Source of the DNA: Brachypodius melanocephalos
Lineage: Eukaryota > Chordata > Aves > Passeriformes > Pycnonotidae
NCBI GenBank assembly: GCA_013398615.1
Contig: VZSR01000598.1
Span: forward strand, 4,432,672 to 4,496,671
Reading direction: 5' to 3'
Length of the DNA: 64,000 bases
Below the pieces are notes generated by a model, which worked only from the letters and a program-made list of their open reading frames with translations, was not told the origin of the DNA and searched no databases. Below, in pieces: positions 39,901 through 54,900 of the stretch. Made by a program: the position numbers and the translations under genes. The first letter of the stretch is position 1; each line of letters begins with the position of its first letter.

Positions 39901-42900
39901 CCCTCCTGGAAAACATATCAGACTTCTATGGTCACTAAAGGTTTACCTGGAGCTGTAGACCTAATTGGTGGAGTTTTCCTCTTGGCTAGAAAATTCCTCA
40001 ACTGTGCCTGCTTCACTGGGGATAACTTAGCTGGAAAACAGAAGACAGTTCTTAGTCTACAGTCAAACTGCAAGTTTAAAAAAAAGAAAAAAAACAAAAA
40101 CAAAAGTAATTCACATTTATGGCATGAATGCCAGGAAGAAAGAATAAATTACCAGGTGCTTTGGGCAGAGGCTTGGCATGTGATTTCAAAGTAGTTTTCA
40201 TCAAATCGTTGCGCAGGCTTTCAAGGTCACTGTCAAAACTGCGATGAGGCAGAGCAGTGAAAAAACATCAGCAGCAGAAAGAAACCAACCAAAGCAGGAA
40301 CAAAATCGGGCCAAAGTAGCCACTAGAACCACTGACATATCTGGAAGAACAACTGGCTCCTCTAGATACTGTGTGATGAATCTTTAACTATTTTGGAAAC
40401 TTCAAGAGCCATTCACTTCTTCCCCTGAAGTCAGATAGACAACCAGCAGTATCTCAGTTTGGAGGCTCTATTATCCCATTTACTATCCTTAAACTTTTTG
40501 GGGAAACTTCTGCTAAGCATCAAACAGTATCCAACAATACAACCAATGAGCTTCTGTATTACCTGGGCATGATTTACTATAATTTTCATATGTCCTGTTG
40601 TCCCATACCATGCCCACAAAACATAATTTTCTGGAGGATGCACCCTTGCACATTGCTGGGGGCAAGAGTGAAGAAGGAATTCACGTTCCACACACCTCTG
40701 AGCACTGTTTAGAGATGTCTCACTGGGAACACTCCACTGAGATGTCTGGTTGTAGAGGCGGAGCTGCTGCAGGCTGTTCACCAGGTGGTTCAGTCTCTTC
40801 CTCTGCTGGTTGATGATTTCCCGGTTATTTGCCAGGGTGTTGAACAAAGTCTCTCGCTCAGGGACTATCAGGCGCCTGCACAGATCAGATCAAGAGATGG
40901 GGATAAGGACCATTCTGTGCCTCTGGGTCACAGGCAGGCAAGCAAACACACACCAATGGTTTAGTGGTTCTGGCTACTGAAATTCAAAGAGGTCAAACAC
41001 CAAAGCAGTTAAGTTCATCTCAAATACAGATTTCTCCATTGAATATGTGGCCAGTTTATTCCTTTAGCTCATTTGCTTCGAGATGTTTTATCTATTAGAA
41101 AGGTTTCATTAGCTGCCATCAATGAATTTCTACAAAGCTTACAGTTTGTTTCTATAAGCACTATTCGCACTGTACACAAAGACACGCTAAGCTTGTAACA
41201 CGTGTGAAGCCAGAATCTGTCTGAACCTCTGGCTCTCACTGGCTATCTGAGCCAAGATTTACTCCCAGATCCCTGAAAAAAGATCATACTGTTAAAGCAG
41301 AAAAAGGTCTTGATCTGTTGATTATAGACTAATTCCCAATTCACTGATGTAGTTCTGTACTCCAGTTTCAATTACTTACTTCTGCTTTCTCTTCTGTTCC
41401 AGGTGCCGGTCCCACTCCAAATCCAGAACATCGTTCACATCCTGAACAGCAAACTTCACATACTGGTGCAAGCGCCGGATTTCCTGCCATACAAAATAGA
41501 GTGAGTTTTAAATTCAGAAAACTTCAGAAATCTCAGTTTCAGTTGAAGAAGATGAAGACTCTGAGCTCATTCAGTCCAAGCCATAGAGCACTTGCCAGTA
41601 TTTCTGCCTGGAAAGTTTTACCAGCACAACAGAACCCAACATGGTGAAAATTTATGTAACAATCAATGGGGTACACACCAGGTTTGGCCTGGATATTTTA
41701 CCACAGTTCTCAGCTAAGTGTAATGCCCACAATATTTGCATAACACTGCCAGGTCTTTAAGAAAGGATTTTACGAACACCAGGCATTATACAAAACAATC
41801 CTTATTTCAAATGCCACTTCCAGAACATGAGTCATTTGGTGCCATCTTACAACATTGAAACTTCCATCAGTTTTAAGTGAACAAAGCTTTGCAGGCTACT
41901 CACACGGCTCTAGAACATTAGCATTCACAGACTATGATTCATGAAAGCACTCACAAATGCTCACACCACCCACATTAAGGCAAGGAATTAATTTGACTTT
42001 ATAGGTAGGAAAATTTAAAAAAATAAAAAGCAAGGACAGAGAGTGAAGTGACTTATCCATGACCACACAGCTGCACAACTGCACCCAAAAGTTCTCTCCT
42101 TCCATTCCAATCCACTTCCACTTCTCTCCCACTGTATTATTCTTTCCTCATGCTCCTTTCTCTACACAGTGAAACACACACTTCAAGATTATCATCTCTG
42201 TGAACTCACAAGCATAAGCTTTAAATGTCACAGAGACATGGTGGACATCAAAGCAGGCATGCAATTAAGACTATGGATCAATCAACAAAACTCAGGTGAA
42301 GATTAGAGATCAGACCTAGAAGAAATTACTTTGTGTCAGCTGATTTGTAATAACTGCATGCATGGTCTTGATACCTACTGCCACAAAGATGACATTCAAT
42401 TATGTCTTCAACCTGCCAGTCAAACCTCTTAAGGGGAACTTATCAGTGTAGAAAAGACCAAGTATCATTTGTAGGGCAGATTCACTCTATTTTGCTTAGG
42501 GTTAAATAGCCTTTATCACCAGAGCTGTAACAAAAAGTGCTTCACCCCTACTTTCTCTCTTTCTTGTCTTTGAAAGCCTCTTTATGTACTGCTGGTTATT
42601 TTCCTTTGTGCCCCAGCTTTTAGAATATCATTAAGCTTTATGCTCCACCATCCATGAAATTAACCACACAATTCTGTAAGTCATAATAAATCATCAAATT
42701 GTTCCATAAGGCACTTGCTGAAGATAAAAATAATTCCAAGAACCCTTCTATAAAGTGTAGAAAAAAACCCAACATTCTTTTAACTGAGATCCCTGAGCAA
42801 ACACTACAGGCTGAGAAGGAACAGGATGTCAAGAGTCACATTCTAAGATTAGAATAGGCTTGGATCTCAGGTGAACTACATCCCTTCAGAAGGAGTTTTG

Positions 42901-45900
42901 AATCATCACTGCAAATGGCAATAACTGAGAGGAGCTTCAGGAGAGGATTTCCAGCATCTCTTGCAAACTCATGGAAACCAAAGCTCACCCACCACATATT
43001 TACTAGATTATTTACTGAAACAGCAAATACTTAGGGCAGAACAACAATGCTGGCACTGCACACACAAGCCTAAGTTTTATTTTATTTAAAGCTCTCTCTC
43101 TCTTTATTTAAAGTCAGAAGTTGGCTGACATGATTCATACCTGAAGCTGTGCTTCACTCTTGGGATCCAAAGGTTTCTTATAGAGCAAGTGTAAGTACCC
43201 CGAGCTATGATTCTGTTCATTTTGTTCTTTAGCCTCTTCTACCCCTGCAAATCCCTCCAGCAGGATTGTCTTCAGAATACTGATATCTCCATGAAGTGAC
43301 TGCAAAGCAAAATAGAGCAGATGGGACAAGGCTCTAAGTAACATCTTCTATTGCCATCTCTAGCACAAGGGCTTCTGCAAGCATCTGCCTGAAAGCACAA
43401 AGGCAAATGTCACCCCCTCATTAACACAGCAGAGTCAGATGTTCCATCCACAGTTCAGCTGTAGCACGCTAAGGAGGAACATCAGGTGAGGAAGAGTGAT
43501 TGCTGGTTCACAGCTTGAAGATATTCTGCTCACCTCTGTTGTCTCTTTAATTTCCAAGAGGAAGGTGTGAAGATCCTCCGACTCCGTTCGCAACATCTTC
43601 ATTTCCTCTGGAGTTCCAACTTGGAAACAGGCTTTGGAAGTCCTGGCCTTCAGCTCCTCCATCTCCTTTTGAAAATGTGCAATCTGCAAAGCCAAGAGGA
43701 AGAAAGGGCAGCCACTGAAAACACAGCAGAGTCTGGAACAAATGTCTCAGCTCTTGGATCATGCCTCAACTACACCATAAACACCAGTCACTTTGCAGCC
43801 AAAGCAGGAAATTCTTCTTGAACATTAACAGGAAAAAATACTCCCTCAACACAGTGACTGAACAGGACACACAAATAACTACAAATCAGGCTGATCATCC
43901 TAGGAAAAATTTCCATTCTGATTCCTAAAGTACTTACAGACACCACTGGAACACAGTTGAAGTGTTTGTGTGGCATTATGAAGAAAACTGCTTGAAAATC
44001 TCACCTCCTCCCTGATTCCTGCTATGACAGGGTCTGACTCCTTCCACTGGTGGGTCTGTTTCTCTAAAGCTGTGCTGGGGAGTGCTGATTTGCCCTGGAG
44101 GAAAAAAAAAAAAAAAAAGCAAAATCGCTATTAAGGATGCATCCATTGCAAACGGGCTGCTTAGAATATCAAAAAGGCCTGGTGTTAGAAACTCCATTCG
44201 GACATCAGACATTCTGATTATAGCACAGGTCAAAATACACCTCTCTAAAGACATGCAGAGAATATTGTTTAGAATCACAGATTTGCTACTATTTCAAAAT
44301 CAGAAGATAGCTAATTCTTTGACCTAGGAATACTATTTCAGTCCAAGGAATTCTAAGCAATTCATGGGCCATGAAAAACATTCACCCTCCAAAGACCCCA
44401 GTCAAGTTCCTGTTACCTGAGCAGAGCCTGGCTTTGCTGCTGACGAGGTTATTTTGGGTGTCTTCTGTACCAAGGGAGCTGAAGGAGTATTTTGAGCAGG
44501 ACGTGCCACTGGAATTTAATAAGAACAACAATAATTGATGAACTTATACAAAGTTTGAGCAAACAGGCTGTGATCAGAAACAATAACCACTATCAAATCC
44601 AAAAGCAGTAGTGCTACGGGCCCAGAGCAGGAACACATCTTCCTCAGGTATCTTTTCACTTCCATCCAACTTCTCTATGACTACTTTGAACTCTAGTCAA
44701 TGCAGATGGAAGGTAAGGCACTGATTTGTGTGGCTGCCCAGAAACATTCACAATCAGCACTGAAAATGCCAGAACTTCTGGGTGAACTTAAGCAGCCAAA
44801 TATAATTATTTTGCATATGGCTCTCTGAGACATAGAGCACAAATGGAAAAACTTCTCCATTTCAAGACAAAATGATTCACATCATGATGGTGTGCCAATC
44901 AGGAGGGCCTCTAGAGCAGGACAAACAAGAATGAAGCCAAATGAAGCTCCCTGTGTCCTAGAACCTTTAAAACATTTTTTATAATGCATTATTCCCAACA
45001 ATAGGGATCAGACTCCTACCCGTGGCAGGCACAGGGGATGAAGTCTTCAGTGGTGTGGTAGGAGGGGCTGCAACGGGTGTGGACTGGCTCAGAGAACCTC
45101 CAGGAGCAGTTTTGGAACTGGTTGAGAAGGAAAACATCGTGGAAGTACCTTGACCACTGCTGCTTGTGGGAGAAGAGGTGTCTACAGCACTGAATCTGCA
45201 ACAGAATGAATAAATGAATGAGAGAGTGAATGAATAAACGAATGAGCATCCCCTGGGATCAGCAACCACTCAAGCTCCAGATACAAAATCACAAATAGCT
45301 TCTGGAGATAGTGGGAAGGAGCCATTCAGGATAATTTCTGAATATAGGGAACCACAAAGATTTCTATCTTAGATCCTCCCATGAGCAAAAGCTAAATGCC
45401 AGCAAAAACTACTGGCCTGCTTCAAATGCACCTCATCATTTTGTTCCAATTATAGGAAATCTGAGCTGCCCTTCAGTGTCATCCTCAGAGTAAGACTCCA
45501 ACAGAAATTCTGCAAGAAAATATGAATTTCTATTCATTTGCAAGCTCCTCAAGGCAGCCAATTTAAATATTCAGCAATTCACTGGTGTATCATTTGCTTT
45601 ATACACAAAATATAAAAAGCCCTAAGAGCTCCCATCAGATTCTGGTGTAGTAAAGATTTTTCTAATTCAAAAATAAGCATTTGAACCATCAGAAATTTCT
45701 TATGATGCATTTACATGAAAAGTTCTTCTCCTTAAAAAGCACATCCAATTAACATAGTTCTGTGTTTTAAACCACTTTTTCTAAAAATAAAGAGCAAGTC
45801 TCACGAGTTGGAGGCAAGAGCAAGCATATGACATCTAAAAACACTCACTCAAACCCATTTTGCCTAGTTTCTAATCTATGTAAGTTTTTTTTCAGTCAAC

Positions 45901-48900
45901 GTGAACAAGCTTTGAAGATTCCAGATCCTATCCTCAGTGAGCAAGTGTCCATTTAAGAACAGAACCAAAAGGTCTGGCACTTTCTCTGCTGAACACAGAG
46001 TGGCAAAGCAATCCATCAGCTGTGGCTCCAGCTTCCTCTCTGGCTGGGGGTAACAAACTTCAACAAACTGTCAGAGAAACTTGTGCTATCACCACCCCTC
46101 TAAAGCAGTCCCAGACAGAAGGGATTTCCCAGCAGTCCTCAACCATGATTTGCATCTTTGCATCAAACCTAAGCACAGAATCACTGATGCCTATGAAACA
46201 AAGATATTTAAAAAAAAAAAAAAAAACCCTAAGTCTCTGGCAATTTATCAGTCCAAATTTTTGGCACTGTCCCTTGACTAGTACCAAGCCCATGAATATA
46301 ACTTCTGGCATGGGAAGCACTGAGGGTTTCCACAGCCATGACACTCTTGGATAAAGAGGGGCTTCCTCAGTGCTTTCTTGGGAACATGGGGAACTGTTGT
46401 CAGGGCAAAAAGCCAGACATCATCTTCAGAACTACCACACATTATCCACGCCTGCAGCAATTTAACAAATATCCAGCCCCTGCATTCACTGCTGAATCTA
46501 TTTACTTCTCATTGAGGTTCACTTTGACTGAAGAAGCTGAAGGTGCAAAAGATGACTTCTGGGCAGCAGGTGCTGTGGAGAGCAATGGCCCAGACGAGCT
46601 GTCTGCAGCTGGTTTAAAGTTCATGGACCCAAAAGGAAAGGAGGTGGCAGGAGCTGTTGTAGTGCTGCCTATAGAAGCAGGAGTCATGGATGCCTTGGAA
46701 GAAGCAGAGGAGAAGGAGAATGTTGCTGCTCCAGTCAGAGCAGGAGTCTGGGCTTGCTTGGAGGCATCAGTGGCAAAGGAGTATGGTGGAGGATCACTGC
46801 CTGTGGAGCCAGGAGTCTTCACAGCTGAGGGCATGAAGGAAAAAACAGCTGCTCCACTCCCTGTTGGAGGCTGACTTGAGGTGGGCACAGTGGGAGCAAC
46901 GGCTGGTGCTGTGTCAGGCTTTAGAGAAGTTGGAGGAGTGGTTGGACTTGAGGCAGTACTCCCTGCAGAAAGACAAATGGGAAAGGAGGAGGCTCATTTG
47001 GCTGCACTGACTAACGGCAGAAGGCATTGCAAGGCCAAATCTATTTGACAGGGACAGCTCAGCACACTTCTCTCACTGGACAGTGAGGAAGAGATAATGG
47101 CAGAGCTGGGCTTGCAGTCCCCAATCCCAGCAAGTGATACAGAAACTGTACAAAGTCACGATCAATACAACAATCTGTTCAGATTAATGTTGTCTGCAGT
47201 TTCCTGTGAGAAAACTTCACCTTCCTCCATTGATTTTGATGAGGTTCCTGCCATCTCAAATAAAATAAGCAGTCAGCACACAAGTTAGCCAGCACTGCAG
47301 GAAGGCAGGCTGCCAAACAACAGCATTCTGGCTGGGGAAGGAGAAGCAAATTTGGACACAGGGAAGAAAATGGTGCATTTGCAATTATTTCTCCATGAAT
47401 GCAGACAAGCAAAACAATCATCCTACTTGCCTACATCACACTACACAGGGCAACACATCTATAACTCAAATAAAACTACTCCTCTTCACCTGCTGATACA
47501 ATTTTCACAGTGCTGAGGAAAGCTTTAAATAGGATTTAAATAGAATTTTGTTTAAATAGGATTTTGCTGCAGTCAAACACCTTCGTTCATCTCATGACCT
47601 CCTGTGGCAAAACTATGGAGGAAAACCATCACCTCTGTGAAATGTGCAGGCCATGCTCAAAGCTGGGCAAAGAACCTCCTAAAACTGGTTTGACCCTATT
47701 CTGCACAGGCTGATTGCACAGGAAAGTCCAAATGCACAGCCTGCAAAGTGCTTGAGATCCCACAAACAAACAGGTTTAATGGTTGGACTCGATGATCTTA
47801 GAGATCTTTTCCAAATTAAATGATTCTGTGATTTGGTAAACAGGGCTAGGTAATTTTACACTGATGCACAGCAGACAGAGAACAGTCCTGGAAGCTCAAA
47901 ACACCCAAGAACTGCTCCCCATTATCCTTATAAAGAACAAATACATTTTCTGTGGCCACATGTGTGAACAACTAACAGATCAGTATGACAAAGATCCACA
48001 AATCCCAGTGCTCCCCTAAGCCCCTGGTGCACTTACCTGCTGATTTTGAAACTCTCTCCCCTACCAACTGCAGCGGCTCTGGGGTCACAATAAGTGACCT
48101 GACTCCTGGGTTTTGGTTGATCATGTAAAATGGGCAAAGCACACCATCCGTAGAGAGCAGGATCAGAACTGGAGCTGGAGCAAGGATTTTCTCATCACCT
48201 GCCAGAGACCACACATGTAAGTCCTGCAGTCAAAGCTTCCTATTCTGTTCCTACTGGAACTGCCACCTTCACATGACTTTCTTCACACAGTATATCTTAA
48301 ATCTCTCCCTTCTTGCTTTCACTTGCATCTTTGTTCTCTTGCTTCTCTGTCAGCGCTCAGCTCTCTTTCTTTATCCTTTTGTATTCTTTTCTGTTCCTGA
48401 CTTCATGTTTCATAAAAGGGTTATTTTGACAACTGAATGTCATCTCCTGAATGACAAAGCCCAACTTTCACCCATCAATTCCTGTGCCAAGCTTTCTGGT
48501 TTTGAAGCAATCATTTTTCCTCACTGATACTCTGCTCCCTCCTTCAATTCCTTTCAGCAATCCCCACATTCCACTGGGCCCTGTCGCCTCATTAACATTC
48601 ATATGCATAAACTACAAAATGGAATTGCTACATAGGAAGCTTTTTAACTTTAAAGAAAGCCAACATCAAACAAATATCCTTGTGATCTGAACCACTGATA
48701 TAAAATACTTGTGTTTTATGCAGTGCTTTGTGAGTCTGCTTCAGTACAAAAATTCTCAGCACAGTTAAAGGCCTCAGAACACTCTCTGTATGTCTCAAAT
48801 TTTGTAATGGTTTAACTGTGCTTAATTAAACACAAAAACCCAAATCCAACACATCTAGAGTGCAGGAAAAATCTGCTATAATCATGGTGCTTTATCTGTC

Positions 48901-51900
48901 AGGCAGTGCAGTGGATGGCCATTTTTCTTTACTATTGGTTCTTCAGGAAAAGTATGCTAGGGAAGGGCAGTTTCCACTTGGGAACAAGCTCCAGGACAAA
49001 TCAGGTTTCTCTGCAACCTAAACCTGCTGTGAACTGCAAAGCCAATTACTGTGCAGCCAAACTCCTGTGTCAGAACAGAGAGAGTGTGTTAGCAAGAAAA
49101 GCTTCTCCAGAAATCTTTTCAAAAACTCTGAGGCAGCACAACACAGGCTTTAAAAAATCTGTCCTGACAGATTTCTTAATCCAGTAACTGCATAGATTAA
49201 CAGAGAAAAGGTTTCAAATTCAAGATGGCATGCAAGTACAACGTTTGACCTCAATTCCCTACTGTAGGTTTTCTTTCAGGTAAAGGTCTTAGTTAACTGG
49301 CACCCTCCTGTGCTCTTCAGGAACTCCTGACTGCAGTACCTTCCACTCTGCCTGAAGGCATCTCTATTTCCATCTGTCTCTGGCCTTCAAAGAAGAATTC
49401 TCAGAATTCACTAAGATACAACACAATAGCTCAGATGTAGTTTCAGACTTTGACAAGGTACTTTGAAGGGCCTTCAGGCAGCACAGAAGGTACAGCAACA
49501 ATGCAGCTGAGATGTGGAGCACAGCAGGGTTTAGGCAGTACAGACCCTGTGCTTTAATGCAGAATTAAAACCTACGCATTCACCTCAGCAATCTTTGCTG
49601 TTTCTGGCTTTGAAACCAACCTACTTTTCCTTTAGATCCGTGCAAATGTACTTGATACAAAACAGTTCTGCAAAAGGACATAAGTGACAAGAATAAAGAA
49701 CACTGCATGGCAGCCTGAAATCCCTGGTGTTAGAACACGACTCCTTTAAACTCACCAAAATCCCAGTTCTGGGGAACACAGACATAACTCAGCAGCTTTG
49801 TTTGCCATGTCTGTTGGTGTTGTATCCCAGGATGCTGAAAGCTCCAGGAAAGAACTGTATTTAACACTTTGCCACTGAATCTTTACACAGAAGCAAAGCC
49901 ATGTACTGTGGGTTTGGTCTAAAAACAGCAGGTGTGTTAGTCTGCCTTTCAGAATCATCTCCCAGAACACTGAGCACAAGGCTGCCCCTCAAAAGTATCA
50001 AATATACTGAGATTTTTTGATTACTCCACAGGAAAGATTAACAAAACTTACTGATCACGATGGGCATGTTACTGGTGTAGTCTACAGCAACACCAACGGG
50101 CAGAGTGTCATCGCTTTTATCTGTCACAGGAAGTTCTGCTCTGCTTGAGTCCTCCAAAACCCACGATTCCCAGTTCTGCAAAAAGTAAAATTATTGTTAT
50201 ATCAGCTACTGCTTTCCTGTGACCAGCCTTCTTCAGCACTCCAGCCTACAACAGCTGAAACACCAGCTAGAGAGTATCTACTTAAATTTGTCAGATTAAC
50301 AAATGCCAGAAAGATCAGGGTCCTTCACAGATTTGTGTGTGACATCTCATTTATCTCTGACACTGCATGTCAGAGGTCAGACATTTTTAATGCTTCACTT
50401 CAACTGATGACTTCACATCAATCACATTATTATTGTGAGTTTTATCAAATTTTGAGACTGCCAAGTGAATAATGAAAAACAGACTTCTGGTACTTGGTTC
50501 ACAACACATGTCTCTTGCTCACCTAAGAATTATCTTAAGATTCTGAACAATTTAAAAGCTTGTTTAGTTTTGGGATTTCTTAAAAAAAAAATCATCACCT
50601 CATGGTATTCCAGGTCTTATATAGGTTATACTTAGGGAGAGAAAATGTACATTTGCACAAATGTAACACAAAATATATTCTAAAAATGGAATATAAATCT
50701 TACCTGATCCCCCTGCCTGGCAAGAATGCTGACTTCTGTGGAAGCTGCTGAAGCTGCCAGAACTAGATCCCTGGAAGCATGGATACAAACAAGTTAAAAT
50801 TTACATGACAGTCCACTGCAAGGTCTGCAAAAAGGAGGAACAAAATCTATGGGGATGCACTGACCCCTCAGATATGCATACCAAAGGAAGGACCTTGCCA
50901 TGATTCCTGCCACTCACCATTCCTCAACAAAACTGAGGAAGTAATGATGCTGTCTCTCAGTGCAGCTCGTGTAGCACGGCTCCATGAAATTCACAAACTT
51001 CTCTGGTCGCTTCTCTTCCTTTTTCTGTAAGATCAACATCAATAATTTATCTGTCAGTGCACAATCCAAGCAATCTCCCTTAAATTTTACAGTGTCAGGG
51101 CATACCAATAATACCATAAGTGGATCTCAGCAGAGAACAGACTACTTGTTGGTTTTTCAGGTGGATCCTACTTCCTCCACTTAATCTCCCCAACCTCAAT
51201 TCCATGATTTACAGCAGTACCCAACTCAAATTCTGTGTGGTGCCATTGTCATGAACAAGCAATAGACACTTGTGCTGTTGTGACTGCTGGCACTTACAGG
51301 CAATAAGGCTATGACCACTTGTGGAGACATCTCCAGTGTCCCATCAGCCTCTGCATACACGATGGCAAAGACATATGTGCCAATCCAAAGTACATCCAAA
51401 ACTGAAAGAGAAAGCAAATACCTCAGCCAGAAACACTTTATAATACTTTCTTGTTGATTTTAACTGTGCACAGCACACAAATGGAAATGACAAATGGCAG
51501 CTAACTCCTAAACTACCAAGCTTAAGAATCACAGAAAATCAAACTGTGATTTCATTACCAGTGCTACACAGCTGCTCTAACTAAAGACAACAAGGGGGAG
51601 AATGAGTAAAATACTTTTAAAGAGAAAACAAGTTAAAAAGTAATAAAAAGATGTACCTTTAACAGGATTGTCTGAGTCATAAAAGGGAGGACAGGGGATT
51701 ACTTTCTTCTCCTGCAGATTCTGCAAATAAAACAACTCTTAAATCCAATTGCAAATTTTTGCAGAAAGCCCAGAGAACTGGTTTAGAGCAACTCATCCAT
51801 TCTTTAGCACTCATGATGGGCCACTCTGAAATCATGACTTCAGTGACCAGTGCAAACCTTAAACTAAACCAAATATTGGCCTAAGACACTTGAATATTAT

Positions 51901-54900
51901 TGAAGCACTTGGGTAGTATCATATGGCTCACATCATGTGCCACCTAACCAAATTCTCTAGTTTGTGATACAAAAATCAATCAACCAACTGAAAAAAAAAA
52001 CCAAACTAAAACAACAACTCAAACCAACAAAATTTCACATTTCAAACTCCTGAAAAGTCATAAGGCCTTAACACCACCAATACTTACAGGCAGATATTGC
52101 ACCACAGTGCCATTTTGCCTCCCTGCAGCCAGTTGTTTTCCCTTTGGGCTCCAACACACTAGCAAAAAAAAAAAGAATTTCATTAGCACTAAGGAACTGG
52201 AGAGTTACAAAGCCGCACAAAAACAGGACCAATAAATTAAAACGGCTATTTTTTCCACTGGAAAAAAAATCACGAATATCAATTAAACAAGGAGTCATCC
52301 AGTGACAGAGAAGGCAAGACTGCACAGGTCAAAACCCAACAGGTGATGATGCTTATTTGCATGTTTTCCTGGAAATGAGTCAAGCCTGAACAGCACAAAC
52401 CACAGGTGGGCATGGTTGATAAGTCACAAAACTCAGCTGGTACAATCAACTGGGAAAGAGTAATTCCATTGCAACCCTTTTTCTGAGTCTCACTGAGTTT
52501 AAATCCTTGCTTTTTGTAAAGAATTTTAAGACACCTCCTCCTGAGACAAGCAACCTGTGTTTATACACCTCTCAATCAGTGTCTGCTCTTCAGCATCCAA
52601 CATTCTGAGTGCCCTCCAAGGCTGTCACTCACCAGATGTGACAGCAGCAGAGGGTGGGAGTGTGGCATAGACCTTCACAGAGTCTGTGACCTGCAGGACA
52701 GAGATGCTGCCATCGGACAGGCAGATGGCCACCATGGTGGGACTGGCAGGGTTCCACTTCAGGTCGTTGACCATGGCTGCGCTTCCTGAGTCCTTGGCCA
52801 GTTTGTGACAAGCAAATGCTTGTTTCTGCTGTTTTGCCTTTTAGGAAAGACAAATACACGAGACAGTCAAAGTGGAGCACAAAACCAAACTCCCCTGAGG
52901 TCACAGTTCAAAGCAGTTTTAGACCTGCCTATAAATTAATGACTGATAAAAACAAGCAGATTTTGAGTTTACTGAGAACTCCTTTACAAGACAACCTTAT
53001 GGAGACAGAAAATCCCACCCCAGCTACACCTTTTCTCTGCTGTATTCGGAAGGAAAGAACCCAAACCCTAAACCAAAGACAAACCCACTTGGCATATGCT
53101 GTACCTGATTTAGGAATGTGCGGACATCAAAAAAGCCGATGAAGGATCCAATCTCACTGGACATCATACACACAGACAGGGTGAGATTGTCACAGCTGAG
53201 AGCCAGGTGCTGCATAGGAAACTTCATGGGAACCACAGTGCTCTGAATGTTCTCCTCTTAAAACGCAAAAGGAAACGAAGGTGGAATGAAGGGGACAAAT
53301 TTAAATAGCAAGAACTGTTCTTGTAAAACAATACAACAAATTTATGCAGTAATCCTCAGTCCTGTTAACAGCAGCTATCAAAGGTAACACATAAAAAACT
53401 GAATATAAGCAAATCCCTTCATCTCTATCAATACAATCCTGAGAGTTGCCAAAATTCTGAGAAAAGAAATCACCACTTTCCTTCCTCAGTAACCTGAGTA
53501 ATAATAAGTGGAAAGATTTTTTGCTTTACTTATGTATGTACAGAGTGGAACAGTTACTAAGGAGAATGAAAACCATCTTGCACTCAGGTGGTGGAACAGT
53601 GGTGGCTTCCCCTCTGTGGACAGTCATTTAGTCAGAGTGGGTAACTCAGTATGAAAATTCCCTCAGTGTGTCCCTCCACTCACACACAGCCTTGACACAT
53701 GCACAGGCTCACAGCTCAAAGAATGGCTACCAGCCCTTGTTCCTGCCTTCCCACACAAGAAAAATTTGGCAATTCAAATGCCTGACAGAGAATGGCAAGG
53801 ACTGTAGCATGTATCAGAAGCCAAGAGCTCCATGTTGTAAATCCCATATGAACCTGTGTCTGCCAAACCCATGAGATTTAAGTGTGTCTTACCAATTTTA
53901 TTGGGATCTTCTCCCGGATGTTTCTGCATGAGAAGATCTCTGGTGTGGAAGATCTGCAGGCTGGTCCCTCCACCAGCAAAGACCAGCCCATATTTGTTGG
54001 ACACTGCGAGGAGGCTGGAACGCTCTTTGGGAAGATCATCGGGAGCATCAAAGACGCGAACCTTCTTCAGTGCCCTGAACTGAAAATCCTGTTTGAGAGA
54101 GTTGGGAAGTATCTCTTCACATGCTGCCCAAGAGGAACAGTTTACTTTGGCTTCTCTAAGACAGTTAAGTGCAGGAGCCTCTCCATGAGAGCTGCAAATC
54201 CCTGCCACACACCCAGGCAACCTCTGGCCACTCCATCACATTTTTTGTCTCATCCATGAAAGACTGAAATCACACCACTTTTTTTTTTTCATTGGTTAAA
54301 TTTTGCTTGTACTCAGTGCCTTTGTTCATAAAATCTGCCTGGGACATCTGACCTTCTCAGGAGCACATTGAAACCAGCCAAGGGATACAGAGGAAAAGAG
54401 AAAGGAATAAAGAAAAGATGGGACAGGACTGAACAAAACTTGCTGCTACAAGGCACAGGTTTGCTAACCTACATGCCCACAACTCCAGTCAAGCATCTGA
54501 GTTATTCCCAAATAATTGCCACTAAATAGATATATTCCTGCAATCTAAGCAGGATGTAGGAACTAAGAAACTTCTGCAAAACAAACAGCCCAACCACCCT
54601 GTTTTTTGAGGGCAGAAGGCAGCTGCACAAAGACCCACAGTCACTCCAGGAATCTGTTCCCCCATGTCTTCTTACCCAGCGTCACGGTAACACTGGGTGA
54701 CACAGGACAGGCTAGGCTGGCACCACACATCAAGACTCCAGCTCACACTGCCCCACAGCCACACATCCCCAAACCAGGAGATTCCCAGCACAAGGCATGC
54801 TGACAGAAGGATTTAGAAACATATCACTCTTCTTCCAAAACAACGTTCTTCTAACTCTCCTTCACCCCTGAAACTCTTCGAGGCCAGGCTAGATGAGGCT

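Noticed and set aside
52341..52395. Possible box C/D snoRNA (GTGATGATG ... CTGA) in a NUP214 intron
   Set aside because: It lies on the strand opposite NUP214, lacks a terminal stem and clear C'/D' boxes, and ATGATG/CTGA combinations are common by chance.
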